Shown: positions 29,462-38,241 of the stretch, piece by piece
Numbering within the stretch: position 1 is the first letter of the stretch
Layout: the number at the start of each line of letters is the position of its first letter
Assembly: GCF_014198245.1 (NCBI RefSeq)
Contig: NZ_JACIHE010000007.1
Coordinates: forward strand, 186,001-250,000
DNA length: 64,000 bases
Source: Bradyrhizobium sp. cir1
GTDB taxonomy: Bacteria; Pseudomonadota; Alphaproteobacteria; Rhizobiales; Xanthobacteraceae
Direction of reading: 5' to 3'
Program-made: the position numbers and the translations under genes
Notes under the pieces: generated by a model
Told to the model about the DNA's origin: nothing
What the model saw: only the letters and a program-made list of their open reading frames with translations
Databases searched by the model: none

Positions 29462-30628
29462 CTAATGCCGCCACTTCACCGGCAAGTTCTGCAGACCTCG
29501 GAACGCCCAGCCGCCGATCCGCACCGGCTCGTCATCGGCGATCTCGAACCGTTTGGCGCGAGCGAACAATGTCGGCAGCGCGACGTCGGCGATCATCGCG
29601 CGCGAAGCGAAGGCGCCGGCGCAGAAATGCGGGCCGGCGCCGAAGGCGACGCTCCTGGTGGTGTCTCGCCTCACATCAAATTCGTCGGCGCGTTCAAAAT
29701 GCTTCTCGTCGCGGTTGGCGGAGCCGAACATCAGGAACACGCGCTCGTCGAGCTCGAACGACACATCGCGGATGCTCCACGGCTTTGCGATGCGCCGCGG
29801 CGACATGCCGATCGGCGAGATCCAGCGGGCATATTCCTCGAAGGCCTGCAGCCAGCTCACTTCGCCGCGCAGGACCAGATCGAGCTGGTCGGGATGGGAG
29901 AGCAGCGCCCACACCGTGCCAGCAATCGCCTTGCGCGGCTCGTTCTGGCCGCCTGAGATCGCGAGCTTGACGTTGGCGCGCACGCTCTCCATCGGCATGC
30001 CCGAAGCGAGGAGCACGCCCAAAATGCTCTGGTCGGGATGCTTGCGCATCACCGGCAGGATGTCGTCGATCGCGGCATCGATGCCCGCCGTCGCGGCGTG
30101 GCAGCGCGCCTCGACCGCGGGATCGCCGGCGTAATTGGCGATGCCCTCGATCATTCCCTGCGACCACGCATCCATGTCCTCAAAGCCGATATTGGTGAGG
30201 CCGGTGATCGACTTCAGGCATTCGCCGGAGAACGGCAGCGCGAAGTCGCGCATGAAGTCGATCCGGCCCGGTCCGATGCCGTCGATGATGCGGTCGGCAT
30301 GGGCCTGGAACAGCGCGGTCCAATGCGCCTTCACCGTCTTCGGCGACACCGTCGGAAACATCGCGCGACGCTCGACCTGATGCGCCTCGCCGTCCTTGCG
30401 CATCATGTTGTGGCCCATCAGCCGGTTCATCAGGCCGGCGGGCTGGTGCGAGGAGAACACGTCGATCTGCTTCTCGGAAATCGAGATGTCGTCGCGGCTA
30501 GTCAGCAGCGTCGAGCCGAGCTGCGGCACGAACGCGATCGGCGCCTCCTGGCGCATTTTCGCCAGCATCGGATAGGGATCGGCCCAGAATGTACCAGGGT
30601 CGATGTCGATGCGCGGCGCGGTGCTCAA
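29462..30628 (-). CDS. Cytochrome P450
   Basis: Haem monooxygenase of the soluble bacterial type. The haem-thiolate motif FGAGPHFCAGAFASR is intact, as are the K-helix region WLQAFEEYARWISPIGMSPRR and an I-helix-like LAISGGQNEPRKAIAGTVW (a Gln-Asn replaces the common acid/Thr pair). Family homologues begin at (M/L)STAPRIDIDP, so I place the start at a TTG at 30628, giving 388 residues. The frame is open to 31015, but the extra 129 residues look like an unrelated gene remnant plus a translated intergenic segment holding a palindrome. Redox partners are not nearby and the substrate is unknown. Confidence 0.85.
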   Translation of the reverse strand: MSTAPRIDIDPGTFWADPYPMLAKMRQEAPIAFVPQLGSTLLTSRDDISISEKQIDVFSSHQPAGLMNRLMGHNMMRKDGEAHQVERRAMFPTVSPKTVKAHWTALFQAHADRIIDGIGPGRIDFMRDFALPFSGECLKSITGLTNIGFEDMDAWSQGMIEGIANYAGDPAVEARCHAATAGIDAAIDDILPVMRKHPDQSILGVLLASGMPMESVRANVKLAISGGQNEPRKAIAGTVWALLSHPDQLDLVLRGEVSWLQAFEEYARWISPIGMSPRRIAKPWSIRDVSFELDERVFLMFGSANRDEKHFERADEFDVRRDTTRSVAFGAGPHFCAGAFASRAMIADVALPTLFARAKRFEIADDEPVRIGGWAFRGLQNLPVKWRH

Positions 30629-30689
30629 GACGGCGGCCCCTGGATTCTCGTTTCCTCCTGGCCAGACTAGCGAAATCCGGCGCCGGCGT

Positions 30690-30711
30690 CTGTCCCCAGC
30701 GATTGGGACAG
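30690..30711. promoter_or_regulatory. Inverted repeat upstream of the P450 gene
   Basis: ctgtccc-N8-gggacag lies 62-83 nt before the proposed P450 start and looks like a dimeric-regulator operator. Its presence supports reading this stretch as promoter DNA rather than coding. Confidence 0.4.
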
Positions 30712-30719
30712 GCGGCATC

Positions 30720-30994
30720 AGCCCTGTCACCACAAGTCGGATGCTCGCCGCAAAGGCCAGCTGCACCCAGATTCGAGAGAGGCTTTTCTTGACACGCTGG
30801 TAATGAAGAGGAGCAGACGGTTCGATCAACCGAAGCGCGGCTTCAACGCGTTGCAGGATTCGCTCGGGATCATCCGATAGAAAACTTCCAATCCAAAGGC
30901 CATCGATCACGCGGCCGTTCGACAGCCACAGCTCGATTTTCTCGGTAAGCGAAGGTCTTTTCACCGAGGAGCCGCGAGACATGGTGGCCAACAT
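30720..30994 (-). pseudogene. Fragment of a hypothetical gene fused in frame to P450
   Basis: About 90 residues from an ATG at 30994 (MLATMSRGSS) with a helical segment DDPERILQRVEAALRLIE and HYQRVKKSLSRIWVQL. From memory it resembles the N-terminus of a Bradyrhizobium hypothetical family that continues into a zinc-peptidase-like domain; here that continuation is missing and the frame runs straight into the P450 leader. It is most likely a truncated remnant. Confidence 0.35.
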
Positions 30995-31140
30995 CTCTTC
31001 CGACCAAGTTAGCAATCTCGAAACTGATACGGGGGCTCCACTTCGGCGGGTTTAACGAACTAATTCGAACTTATCGATTGTTTGGGCATGACCACTTCGT
31101 GGGCAACAGGCCGTGGCTGCCGAAATCGTCTCACGTGGAT

Positions 31141-32928
31141 TCACAGATCGACGCGTTCGATGCTCCAGTCGATCAAGGGCAGTTTCGGCATCTCGCGTCC
31201 GTCGTCGACGCCGATCTCCACCTTGATCGTTCGTTCGAGCTTGTCACTCATTGCGGCGATCAGCAAAGCGTTGCCGGCCCTGTCCACGGCCAGGTTCTTC
31301 ATCTCGTCAGGATCGTTATTCAGATCAAACAGTTCGACGTCGTTGTGCTTGTACAGCTCGTCCAGGCTTGCGGGACGATTGCGCTCTCCGGGAGCGAAAT
31401 AGCGCGTGAACTTGTAGCGGCCGTCAAACATGGAACGCAGGCTGCCGCGCTTCTTCAGGTCAGGCTTGAACCCGTGCTTGAGGAGCTCCAACGCGGGTTT
31501 CTTGCCTGCAACGCGCGCATCCGAAACGACCTGCCACAAGGTGCTGTCATTGGCGCCAAGGCCGCTATACGTGAACAGGATCGCCTCGCGCAGCGCATGA
31601 ACATCCGCCGCACCCGGGTTGGTCAGCAGGCTCGTCATGTCTTTCCCGGGCAAGGTGCGTCCGGCGATCTCGCCCGACTTGCTCGCGGGTATGCCGGCGA
31701 CCGACAGCAGCGTCGGCACGACATCGATATGTCCCGTCAGCGCGTGGCATTCCTGTCCTCCGCGGACATCCGGATGCACCATGTAGAACGGGAGATGGAT
31801 CGTCTCCTCGTAGGCGAACGGGCCTTTGCCGTGCAAACCATGCGCTCCCGCCATCTCTCCGTGATCGGAGGTGAAGCAGATGACGGTATTATCGGTCAGC
31901 CCGAGCGCATCCAGCTCCTGCAGGACCCGGTCGACCTGCAAATCAACAGAACGCGTGCAATTGACATAATAGTCGTGGAAGCGCCGCCAACGCTCCTCCT
32001 CGGGCGGAATATGGCCGAGCACGTAGTCCCAGATCTTCAGAAATTCGCCGTGAGCCTTCGGGCGCCCGGTTGCGTCCATGGGCTCCTTGATGTTCTTCGG
32101 CAGTGAGACGTCCCAGGTGGCCTTGAACATCTGGTGCTCGGGCGCGCGCGCCGCGTGCTTGATCAAGGCCCCGGTGTCCTGGACCTTTTCCCCGGGACGA
32201 TCAGTATTGAAATACATGACGTCGTGCGGATTGACGAGGCTCACGAACAGGGCCCACGGCTTGCTGTCATCGGTCAGCGGACGTCCATGGCGGCGCAGCC
32301 AGGTGATCGCGCTGCTGGCAATCAACGGATCGAACTGATATCCGCCGAGCGTGTGACCGATGATGTCGCCGGCGGAGAAATAATCCGAGAAGCCGTATTC
32401 ATCCATTTCCTTGGTGAACAGCCGGTCCGGATCCTCGCTGTCGAACTTGCGGTTCAGGTGCCATTTGCCCTTATAAGCCGTGTAGTAGCCGGCCTTCCGC
32501 AACATGTGGCCGATGGTCGGTATCTTGGTCGAGAGATTCTTGACCCATGGCACGTCGCAATTTTCGAACATCCGGTTGTCGGGTGTTTGAAGTCCGGTCA
32601 AGAGCACAGCACGCGAAGACGTGCACATCACCGCCGGACAATAGTGATGGTGAAAGGTTACGCCCGTTTTCTGCAGGCGCTCATGAGCGGGCAAGGACAG
32701 ACCCGGAGCCCATTTCGTGCTGTAGCGCTCCTGGTCCGTGAAGATAAAGAGAATGTTGGGTCTGCCCTGGCTCGTCCGCTTGCGCGGCAATTCAGGCGAC
32801 GTTTCCGCCTGCGCCGTCCGCAGCGCGGAATCCAACGTCGTGCCCCCCATGGCCGCCGCTGCCGCGCCGGCTAGCCCAAGAAATTCGCGTCTCGAACTCC
32901 CTCCGGATGCCGTGCCGTCGTCCTTCAT
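31141..32928 (-). CDS. Tat-exported type I sulfatase
   Basis: Sulfate ester hydrolase of the alkaline-phosphatase superfamily, 595 residues. It starts at ATG 32928 after a GGAGG. The N-terminus carries a twin-arginine signal (SSRREFLGLAGAAAAAMGG). The mature domain opens with NILFIFTDQER (metal ligand Asp65), then MCTSSRAVLLTG, the formylglycine motif with Cys102 as the residue to be oxidised, followed by YKGKWHL and TSDHGEMAGAHGL (metal ligands). Conversion of Cys needs a formylglycine-generating enzyme, not seen here. The neighbouring sulfonate operon suggests a shared role in sulfur scavenging. Substrate is unknown. Confidence 0.92.
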   Translation of the reverse strand: MKDDGTASGGSSRREFLGLAGAAAAAMGGTTLDSALRTAQAETSPELPRKRTSQGRPNILFIFTDQERYSTKWAPGLSLPAHERLQKTGVTFHHHYCPAVMCTSSRAVLLTGLQTPDNRMFENCDVPWVKNLSTKIPTIGHMLRKAGYYTAYKGKWHLNRKFDSEDPDRLFTKEMDEYGFSDYFSAGDIIGHTLGGYQFDPLIASSAITWLRRHGRPLTDDSKPWALFVSLVNPHDVMYFNTDRPGEKVQDTGALIKHAARAPEHQMFKATWDVSLPKNIKEPMDATGRPKAHGEFLKIWDYVLGHIPPEEERWRRFHDYYVNCTRSVDLQVDRVLQELDALGLTDNTVICFTSDHGEMAGAHGLHGKGPFAYEETIHLPFYMVHPDVRGGQECHALTGHIDVVPTLLSVAGIPASKSGEIAGRTLPGKDMTSLLTNPGAADVHALREAILFTYSGLGANDSTLWQVVSDARVAGKKPALELLKHGFKPDLKKRGSLRSMFDGRYKFTRYFAPGERNRPASLDELYKHNDVELFDLNNDPDEMKNLAVDRAGNALLIAAMSDKLERTIKVEIGVDDGREMPKLPLIDWSIERVDL

Positions 32929-33189
32929 CGCCGCCTCCAATAGAATTATTGCTACACGAGCTGAAAATCCTTCGATTATCTTCATCGGCGTATTGAATGG
33001 ATCAGAGCTTAGATTGCCGCGCCACTCAAGTCGTCCAAGCCGGTACAATGGTGAGGCATCCGTCAGGCAGTCGTTTGAGACAACCAGTTGTCGGGACGCG
33101 GCCGGACTGCTCTACCGTGCTGCTTGATTGTGTCAGCCGCATTTGGTGCTCACCTTCGAGTGTGTGCTCATCGGGTGTGAACGTCGCCC

Positions 33190-33480
33190 TCAATCGATGC
33201 GCCCGGCACGCGCGAACACGGTCGGCAGCGCGACATCGGCGATCATAGCGCGAGGCGCAGTGGCGAAGCCGAACATCAGGAACACGCGCTCATCCGGCTC
33301 AAAAGATACGTCGCGGATGGTCCAGGGCTTTGCGATACGCCGCGGCGACATGCCGATCAGCGAGATCCAGCGGGCATATTCCTCGAACGCCTGGAGCCAG
33401 GTCACCTCACACTTGCGCACGAGATCGAGTTGCTCCGGATGGCTCAGCAGCGCCCAGACCGTGGCTGCGATCGCCTTGCA
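33190..33480 (-). pseudogene. Truncated P450 copy lacking the haem segment
   Basis: Closely matches the central and C-terminal part of the P450 at 29462: KAIAATVWALLSHPEQLDLV, WLQAFEEYARWISLIGMSPRR and RDVSFEPDERVFLMFG. It then jumps directly to RAMIADVALPTVFARA, deleting about 40 residues that include the haem-ligand Cys. The N-terminal two thirds are absent. It cannot be a working P450. It lies in the same orientation as the intact gene, with the sulfatase between. Confidence 0.85.
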
Positions 33481-33482
33481 AC

Positions 33483-33710
33483 TCAGATGGCAGCTCCGGC
33501 CAGCAAGAAAGCGCCGCCAAGCGCGACCATCACCAGTCCAGGCCAGTTCGATTTGACGCCGAAGCCGCTACCGGGCCTTTCAGGCTCCAGCGTGTCACGC
33601 CCGGAGCGAAGCCACTTCCCACCGCTGAATCGGCCTCGCCAAATGGGCTGATACGCCATTTGGAAGATGCCGCCGAAAACAAGGAGCACTCCAAGCCATA
33701 TGAGAGTCAT
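33483..33710 (-). CDS. Small two-span membrane protein
   Basis: A 75-residue protein with two hydrophobic segments (MTLIWLGVLLVFGGIFQMAY and WPGLVMVALGGAFLLAGAAI) joined by a basic, Gly/Pro-containing loop. GGAGG lies 5 nt before the ATG at 33710, which decides the start over a GTG two codons upstream. Function is unknown. Confidence 0.65.
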   Translation of the reverse strand: MTLIWLGVLLVFGGIFQMAYQPIWRGRFSGGKWLRSGRDTLEPERPGSGFGVKSNWPGLVMVALGGAFLLAGAAI

Positions 33711-33890
33711 GCTCACCTCCTCTATCCGCGAACGCCGATAGATTGCTGCGCCGAGAACCGTGGTCCATTCAACGTCTGCCCGCTGCTCTCGGAATCAGAC
33801 CGACCTTGAAAGCCGCCGGGCGGACCAGCGCGCTGCACGCAGGCTGGAGATCGCACTCACCGAAGCTCAGACTATGTCCAAGCGTCCTGC

Positions 33891-34070
33891 TTAGTCCTCG
33901 TCCGGCTCGCGCACGACCGCCGGTTCGTCGGTTTGGTTTTCTTCATCGTCTTGCTCGTCCTCCTCATCCTCTTCGTCGTCATCAGGATCTCGGGGCGGCA
34001 TCGTGTTGGTCATGACCGCGAAGACATGCCGGTCGATCCCAGCAGTAACCAGCTCAGGAAGTAGGGTCAT
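33891..34070 (-). CDS. Small acidic low-complexity protein
   Basis: A 59-residue protein: a short ordinary N-terminus (MTLLPELVTAGIDRHVFAVM), then MTNTMPPRDP and a run almost entirely of Asp, Glu, Gln and Asn (DDDEEDEEDEQDDEEN), ending VREPDED. A start at the internal MTNTM is possible. Acidic tails of this kind can bind basic proteins or cations, but no function can be claimed. Confidence 0.5.
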   Translation of the reverse strand: MTLLPELVTAGIDRHVFAVMTNTMPPRDPDDDEEDEEDEQDDEENQTDEPAVVREPDED

Positions 34071-34637
34071 GTTGTTGCTCCTCGGATGTGACCCTGGGAC
34101 ACTCTACCCCTATTCGGCGGAGCAGACACGAAATTGGCTGCCGCCGCGGGCGAGGTCCGGTCATCTCTGTCAGACGAGCTAGAGACGCGTGTCCGAGTTC
34201 GTCGCATTCGGGTCACTCGCGTCGGCTTGCCCACGTCTCCCCACTGGGCGGTCTGGTCTCAGCCGCGGACACGCTGGACACGATGGCGATGTTCGCCTTC
34301 GGGTATCACGCCGGTCTGCCCCTGCGCGCCATTTTCGATCTGCGGCGACAAGCCGACGTTTTCCGCTCGCCGGCATGGTTTCAAACAGAGGCGCCCCGCC
34401 AACGGCCGGCTGGAGCCCGGCGATCACCTGTGCCGGGATAACCTCAGACCTCTCAAATAGTTGAAATATGGACATGTTTTCTGCCAGCCGTCCAGCCGGG
34501 CCATATCGGGAAAAAGTAGCAATTGAGTTCCCCTGAAGCGGGTTGGTATCAAGGCCCTGGACGAGCACGAAGCCTCATGCGGAAATGCACGTCGCGCGTC
34601 TGAAAGATCGGTCGAATCTGATGGGTCCATCGTGGCA
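34071..34637. other. Intergenic region, no gene seen
   Basis: About 570 bp before the LuxR-type gene. Frames here have no family-like sequence or ribosome-binding site. No strong hairpin was noticed. It may carry the regulator's promoter. Confidence 0.4.
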
Positions 34638-35750
34638 ATGACGGGCATCGATTTCGAGCACATTGTGGATCGCATCCACGAGGCTGCGACTGCTCCCGAG
34701 CTCTGGCCGGACGTTCTGGAAGACATCGCTCATGCCGCAGGTGCGCACGGCATGGTCATGATCACCACGGACTCCGATCAGTGGTCCGGCGTCTGGAATG
34801 GTGTCGTGACGTCGCCGTCGATCCGCGAGGCCTTCTCGGCGTTCCTGCATAGCGACCTCTCCAGCCGGACGGAGACGACCCCGCGACTCCTGGCGCTTGA
34901 TCACCCCGGCTTCGTTGGCGAGCAGGAGGCGTTTTCGCCGGAGGAATGGGAGCGCGATCCATATCGGATGGAATGGAGCAAGAAGTGGGGCTTCGAGCAC
35001 GCTTGCGCGACGGCGGTCCGCAGCCCTTCCGGTGAGATCATCGTCTTCCATATGGAAAGATTGGCCGGCCGCCCCGCCTTTTCGCGGCAAGACGTCGATT
35101 TTCTCGACCGGTTTCGCCCCCATCTCGCGCGGGCGGCTCTGCTGTCAACGCGCTGGCGTCTCACCCGGATGCGGGCGGCGACCGAGGCGTTGTCGCTGGT
35201 CGGTTTGCCGGCCCTCGCGATCACGCGCTCCGGACGGGTTCTGGCAGCGAACGCCCTGATCGAGGGCATGACGGACGTTCTGCACTGGTTGCCGAAGGAC
35301 CGGATCGCCATAAAAGACCGCGCGGCCGACACGCTGCTGCGCGCCGGCCTGGCTCAACTGGATTCGCCGGACAAAGCCGTCTGCTCCTTCGCCGCGCGTC
35401 GCACAAGCGATCTTGATCGGGTGGTCCTTCATCTCGTTTCGATGCCGGGTGAAGCACGCGATCTGTTTGACGGGGCGGTTGGCCTTCTCATTGCGACGCC
35501 AGTCACCGCCTCCCAGGCGCCGAGCCTGGCGCTCATTCGTGGCCTGTTCGATCTCACCCCCAGCGAGGCGCGCGTTGCGCGCGGAATCGCGCAAGGACAG
35601 ACGATCGGCGACATCGCGGCGCATCACGGACTAAGTCGCGAGACGATCCGCACGCAGATCAAGGCCGTCCTTGCCAAGACGGGAGCACGCAACCAGAAGA
35701 GCGCAGCTGCGCTCTTCGGTGCCATCCCCAGATTGCCGCTTAAGGACTGA
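34638..35750 (+). CDS. LuxR-type transcriptional regulator
   Basis: A 370-residue regulator with a C-terminal LuxR helix-turn-helix: LTPSEARVARGIAQGQTIG, then IAAHHGLSRETIRTQIKAVLAKTG. The N-terminal part is a GAF/PAS-like sensory region (IVDRIHEAATAPELWPDVLE, then FSRQDVDFLDRFRPHLARAA), a layout common in alphaproteobacterial orphan LuxR proteins. There is no autoinducer-binding signature I can recognise. The start is ATG 34638; a GTG two codons earlier is an alternative. Confidence 0.85.
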   Translation: MTGIDFEHIVDRIHEAATAPELWPDVLEDIAHAAGAHGMVMITTDSDQWSGVWNGVVTSPSIREAFSAFLHSDLSSRTETTPRLLALDHPGFVGEQEAFSPEEWERDPYRMEWSKKWGFEHACATAVRSPSGEIIVFHMERLAGRPAFSRQDVDFLDRFRPHLARAALLSTRWRLTRMRAATEALSLVGLPALAITRSGRVLAANALIEGMTDVLHWLPKDRIAIKDRAADTLLRAGLAQLDSPDKAVCSFAARRTSDLDRVVLHLVSMPGEARDLFDGAVGLLIATPVTASQAPSLALIRGLFDLTPSEARVARGIAQGQTIGDIAAHHGLSRETIRTQIKAVLAKTGARNQKSAAALFGAIPRLPLKD

Positions 35751-35881
35751 GGCCAGACTTATCCAGCCAGACCGGATTTACCCTGGTACCGGCAAGCTCG
35801 CCTTCACCCAAATGGGTGAAGACACAGATCGGCCCTCCGGGTTCAACTCCGCCTCAGTTGGATGTCTGACGAGCGGCGGGG

Positions 35882-36085
35882 ATGGTGGCACCGGAATTTC
35901 CGATTTTCGAAGTGACCCTGGCACAGCGCAGGCGGAGGAGTTGGAGCTGGAGCGTCTGCACCGTCCAAGGCGCGGTCGTGATGCAGGGCCGGGAATCCAG
36001 TCGACCCGCCGCAAAGTACCAGGCCGAAAGAGCGCTTTTCATGCTGCTGCTCACCGCGCCCTACCGGTCGCGGCTTTCCGTATAG
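35882..36085 (+). CDS. Small conserved hypothetical protein
   Basis: A 67-residue protein: FPIFEVTLAQRRRRSWSWSV, then VVMQGRESSRPAAKYQAERALF and LLLTAPYRSR at the end. The pattern of beta strand, Trp-rich turn, VVMxGxE and a final helix ending LLLTAPY is, from memory, that of a small family abundant in Bradyrhizobium with no known function. GGCGGGG precedes the ATG. Confidence 0.6.
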   Translation: MVAPEFPIFEVTLAQRRRRSWSWSVCTVQGAVVMQGRESSRPAAKYQAERALFMLLLTAPYRSRLSV

Positions 36086-36122
36086 CAAGGCGCTCGTTGA
36101 GGCTGCAGGGTTTGCCGGCGCC

Positions 36123-36225
36123 TAAAGCACGATGAGATTTGGATGAATCGTCATCGCGCTTTAGGTTGTTGTCTACGCATGATCTTTCCGGAAAACCGCT
36201 TCGCACTTTTCCGGATCATGCTCTA
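36123..36225. repeat. Intergenic palindromic repeat (gcatgatc family)
   Basis: A compound element: aaagc ... gatga/tcatc ... gcttt arms, then gcatgatc-ggaaaaccgcttcgc-gatcatgc. It overlaps the stop codon of the LuxR-type gene at 36223. Related copies lie at 37363, 47495 and 55137. Confidence 0.8.
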
Positions 36226-37005
36226 GTTCAGGCTGCGCGTGAGCAGACGCAGCACGATCGCAAACAGCTCGCTCTGCGAGGAGATGCCGAGCCGCTCATA
36301 GGCGCGCTTGCGGTAGGTCAGCGTCGAATGCAGGCTGATGCCGAGCGCTTGCGAGATCGCCTCGGAGCTGAAGCCTGCGAGGATGCGGCGGCAGACTTCC
36401 TGCTCGCGCGGCGTCAGCGCGGAGAGCGGCGCGCGCGTGGCGAACAACGCGGCGAGGTTCTGGTCGGGCGTCGCGGTCTCCGCCCGCTGGAAATGACGCG
36501 CGACGCTGGCCACGATCGCCGGCGCGATCGCTCCAAGCCGCTCGCGCTGCGCAGCGCTGAAACGGCCCTGCGCGGCGATGCGGTAGAAATTGACATAGAA
36601 GCAGGTGTCGCCGGTCCAGATCGCGGTCGCGCATTTGTCGACGATGCCGGAATCCTGGAAGAAGATCTTGCGGTAGCGCGCGCCGTACATGCGCGGCGCG
36701 AACGCCGGCAGCATGATCGGCGCGCCGCCCTCGCCTTCGAACAGCGCATCGCGGTTCGGATCGGATTCGTGAAACTGGCCGGCATAGGCCGCGCCGAGAT
36801 CGCCGCCGATCGGGATATTGCCGGCATCGAGCAGGCAGTGTGCGGCACCGCCGCGGCTCAGCGAAAACACCATGCAATGACCGACGTCCGCCTGCCGGCG
36901 CAGCGTGTCGATCAGGATCTTTGGGAAATCGGAGCGGCCGATGGCGAGCACCGCGGACGTGACATCACCCGCCGACGGATTTGTGGGCACCGCCCGAGAC
37001 CGCAT
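36223..37005 (-). CDS. LuxR-type transcriptional regulator
   Basis: A 260-residue regulator starting MRSRAVPTNPSAGD after GGAGGAAACA. The C-terminal LuxR helix-turn-helix is clear: LSALTPREQEVCRRILAGFS, then ISQALGISLHSTLTYRKRAYERLG. The N-terminal two thirds have no recognised ligand domain (contains FFQDSGIVDKCATAIW and CFYVNFYRIA). It is not similar to the other LuxR-type regulator at 34638 outside the HTH. Target genes are unknown. Confidence 0.85.
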   Translation of the reverse strand: MRSRAVPTNPSAGDVTSAVLAIGRSDFPKILIDTLRRQADVGHCMVFSLSRGGAAHCLLDAGNIPIGGDLGAAYAGQFHESDPNRDALFEGEGGAPIMLPAFAPRMYGARYRKIFFQDSGIVDKCATAIWTGDTCFYVNFYRIAAQGRFSAAQRERLGAIAPAIVASVARHFQRAETATPDQNLAALFATRAPLSALTPREQEVCRRILAGFSSEAISQALGISLHSTLTYRKRAYERLGISSQSELFAIVLRLLTRSLN

Positions 37006-37067
37006 TGTTTCCTCCGCAAGTCGTTTTGCGGGAGGATAGCAGCAAGGTGATTTTTGCGGAAGGCAGA

Positions 37068-37095
37068 GGGGCCTGTGTCTGCGGACACAGGCCCC
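37068..37095. promoter_or_regulatory. Long perfect hairpin upstream of LuxR-type gene
   Basis: ggggcctgtgtc / gacacaggcccc form a perfect 12-bp stem with a 4-nt loop, 63 nt before the start of the regulator gene. There is no T-run in either direction typical of a terminator, so an operator or a leader hairpin is more likely. Confidence 0.45.
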
Positions 37096-37362
37096 GATCA
37101 CGTTCCGGGAGTACGCAAGGGCGACGAGAAGCGTCAGGCAGGTCGGCTCCGGGGCATCAACGGAATTCGATACCCGGTCGATCGATTCCGATTCACCAGT
37201 CCAAGCCTACCTAGGTATGGCCCCTTCATACCCGTGCGCAATGGAGCCAAGCGAATGCCGATGCTACCAATAAATCCAGAGTGAAAAGCAACGGAACCGG
37301 GCCCGCGAGCCGGCAGTTGCGGAGCGGGGTCGGCGGCGTAACGCCCGCCGGCCTTTCTCGAC

Positions 37363-37452
37363 CTTTAGGTTGTTTGTTTACGCATGATCTTTCCGGAAAA
37401 CCGCTTCGCACTTTGCGCTAGCGCGGCCCTTCGGGTCCGGATCATGCTTTAG
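37363..37452. repeat. Intergenic palindromic repeat (gcatgatc family)
   Basis: Second copy of the element at 36123: ctttaggttgttt, then gcatgatc ... ggaaaaccgcttcgcacttt, an inserted gcgctagcgc palindrome, and ggatcatgctttag. Confidence 0.8.
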
Positions 37453-37509
37453 CGGCGCATTGCCGCTCAATTGGTGTCTACTGCCACGCTTGGCCGCAGA
37501 GAACACGCC

Positions 37510-37671
37510 ATGAGAAACATCGCCGATCTCCTCATGCGGTTCTGGCAAGAGAGCCAGCCCGCATCCGATACTCAGGTTGCGGCTGTTGCCGAAAACCGGG
37601 ATCGATCCAGCATGGCTGATTTTGTCCGGATCCTGCAGTCCTACGATCAAGACCAGCACGGCAGCAGTTAG
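37510..37671 (+). CDS. Possible small protein
   Basis: A 53-residue frame starting MRNIADLLMRFWQESQ, with an amphipathic N-terminal helix and a polar tail. Only GCAGAGAA lies upstream as a weak ribosome-binding site. No family is recognised. It is the best coding candidate in an otherwise empty gap. Confidence 0.3.
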   Translation: MRNIADLLMRFWQESQPASDTQVAAVAENRDRSSMADFVRILQSYDQDQHGSS

Positions 37672-37746
37672 GAGCTGCCGCGTCGGTTCGTGATGCGATT
37701 GTCCGAGCAAGACGAAGCTCGGGACTTGAGCTTCCGCGCGGCATGT

Positions 37747-38241
37747 TCAGCCCACCGGTCCCAATGTCCAATCGTCTCCTGAAAGCGGGCTGACTTTCAC
37801 GTCCTTGATCACTCCGCGCTCCATGCTCGGATCGAAATGGCGCATCGTCCGCTCGTTGAGGTCGATGATGCGGCCGGGCCTGAGCGGTCCCACGTCATTG
37901 ATCTTGACGATGACCTTCTTGCCGACGGCCTCGACGAGGGCATATGTCGGCCTCACACCGAATTGGACCCCTCCGAATTTCCGGCGCAGAGTCGTCTTGA
38001 TGGCAGCCGTCCAGGCAGAGGGATCATAACGCTCTCCGGAGGCTGTGCGCGGACCGCCCTCCTCCTTGCCGGGCTTGAACGGATTGTAGGTGGATGCAGC
38101 GCCGACGACCGCATCCCCGGAAGCGGCATCGACGACGGCATTTGCGTGAAATTCACGCGATTCACTTCGGGCAACAGTGACAGAAACGGCAAGCGCAACC
38201 AGGGCGCCGCAGAATGCGGCGCTCGAGCGGAACAGCATCAT
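37747..38241 (-). CDS. RlpA-like septal-ring/DPBB protein
   Basis: A 164-residue exported protein with a Sec signal peptide (MMLFRSSAAFCGALVALAV, cleavage near ARSES). The rest is a double-psi beta-barrel as in RlpA: GAASTYNPFKPGKEEGGPRTASGERYDPSAWTAA (visible in pieces), KKVIVKINDVGPLRPGRIIDL and NERTMRHF. RlpA proteins bind or cleave denuded peptidoglycan glycan strands at the septum. It has no SPOR domain, so septal targeting is not supported by sequence. It stands alone. Confidence 0.82.
   Translation of the reverse strand: MMLFRSSAAFCGALVALAVSVTVARSESREFHANAVVDAASGDAVVGAASTYNPFKPGKEEGGPRTASGERYDPSAWTAAIKTTLRRKFGGVQFGVRPTYALVEAVGKKVIVKINDVGPLRPGRIIDLNERTMRHFDPSMERGVIKDVKVSPLSGDDWTLGPVG

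Noticed and set aside
34071-34637. Overlapping frames before the LuxR-type gene
   Set aside because: None has a ribosome-binding site, plausible start or recognisable sequence.
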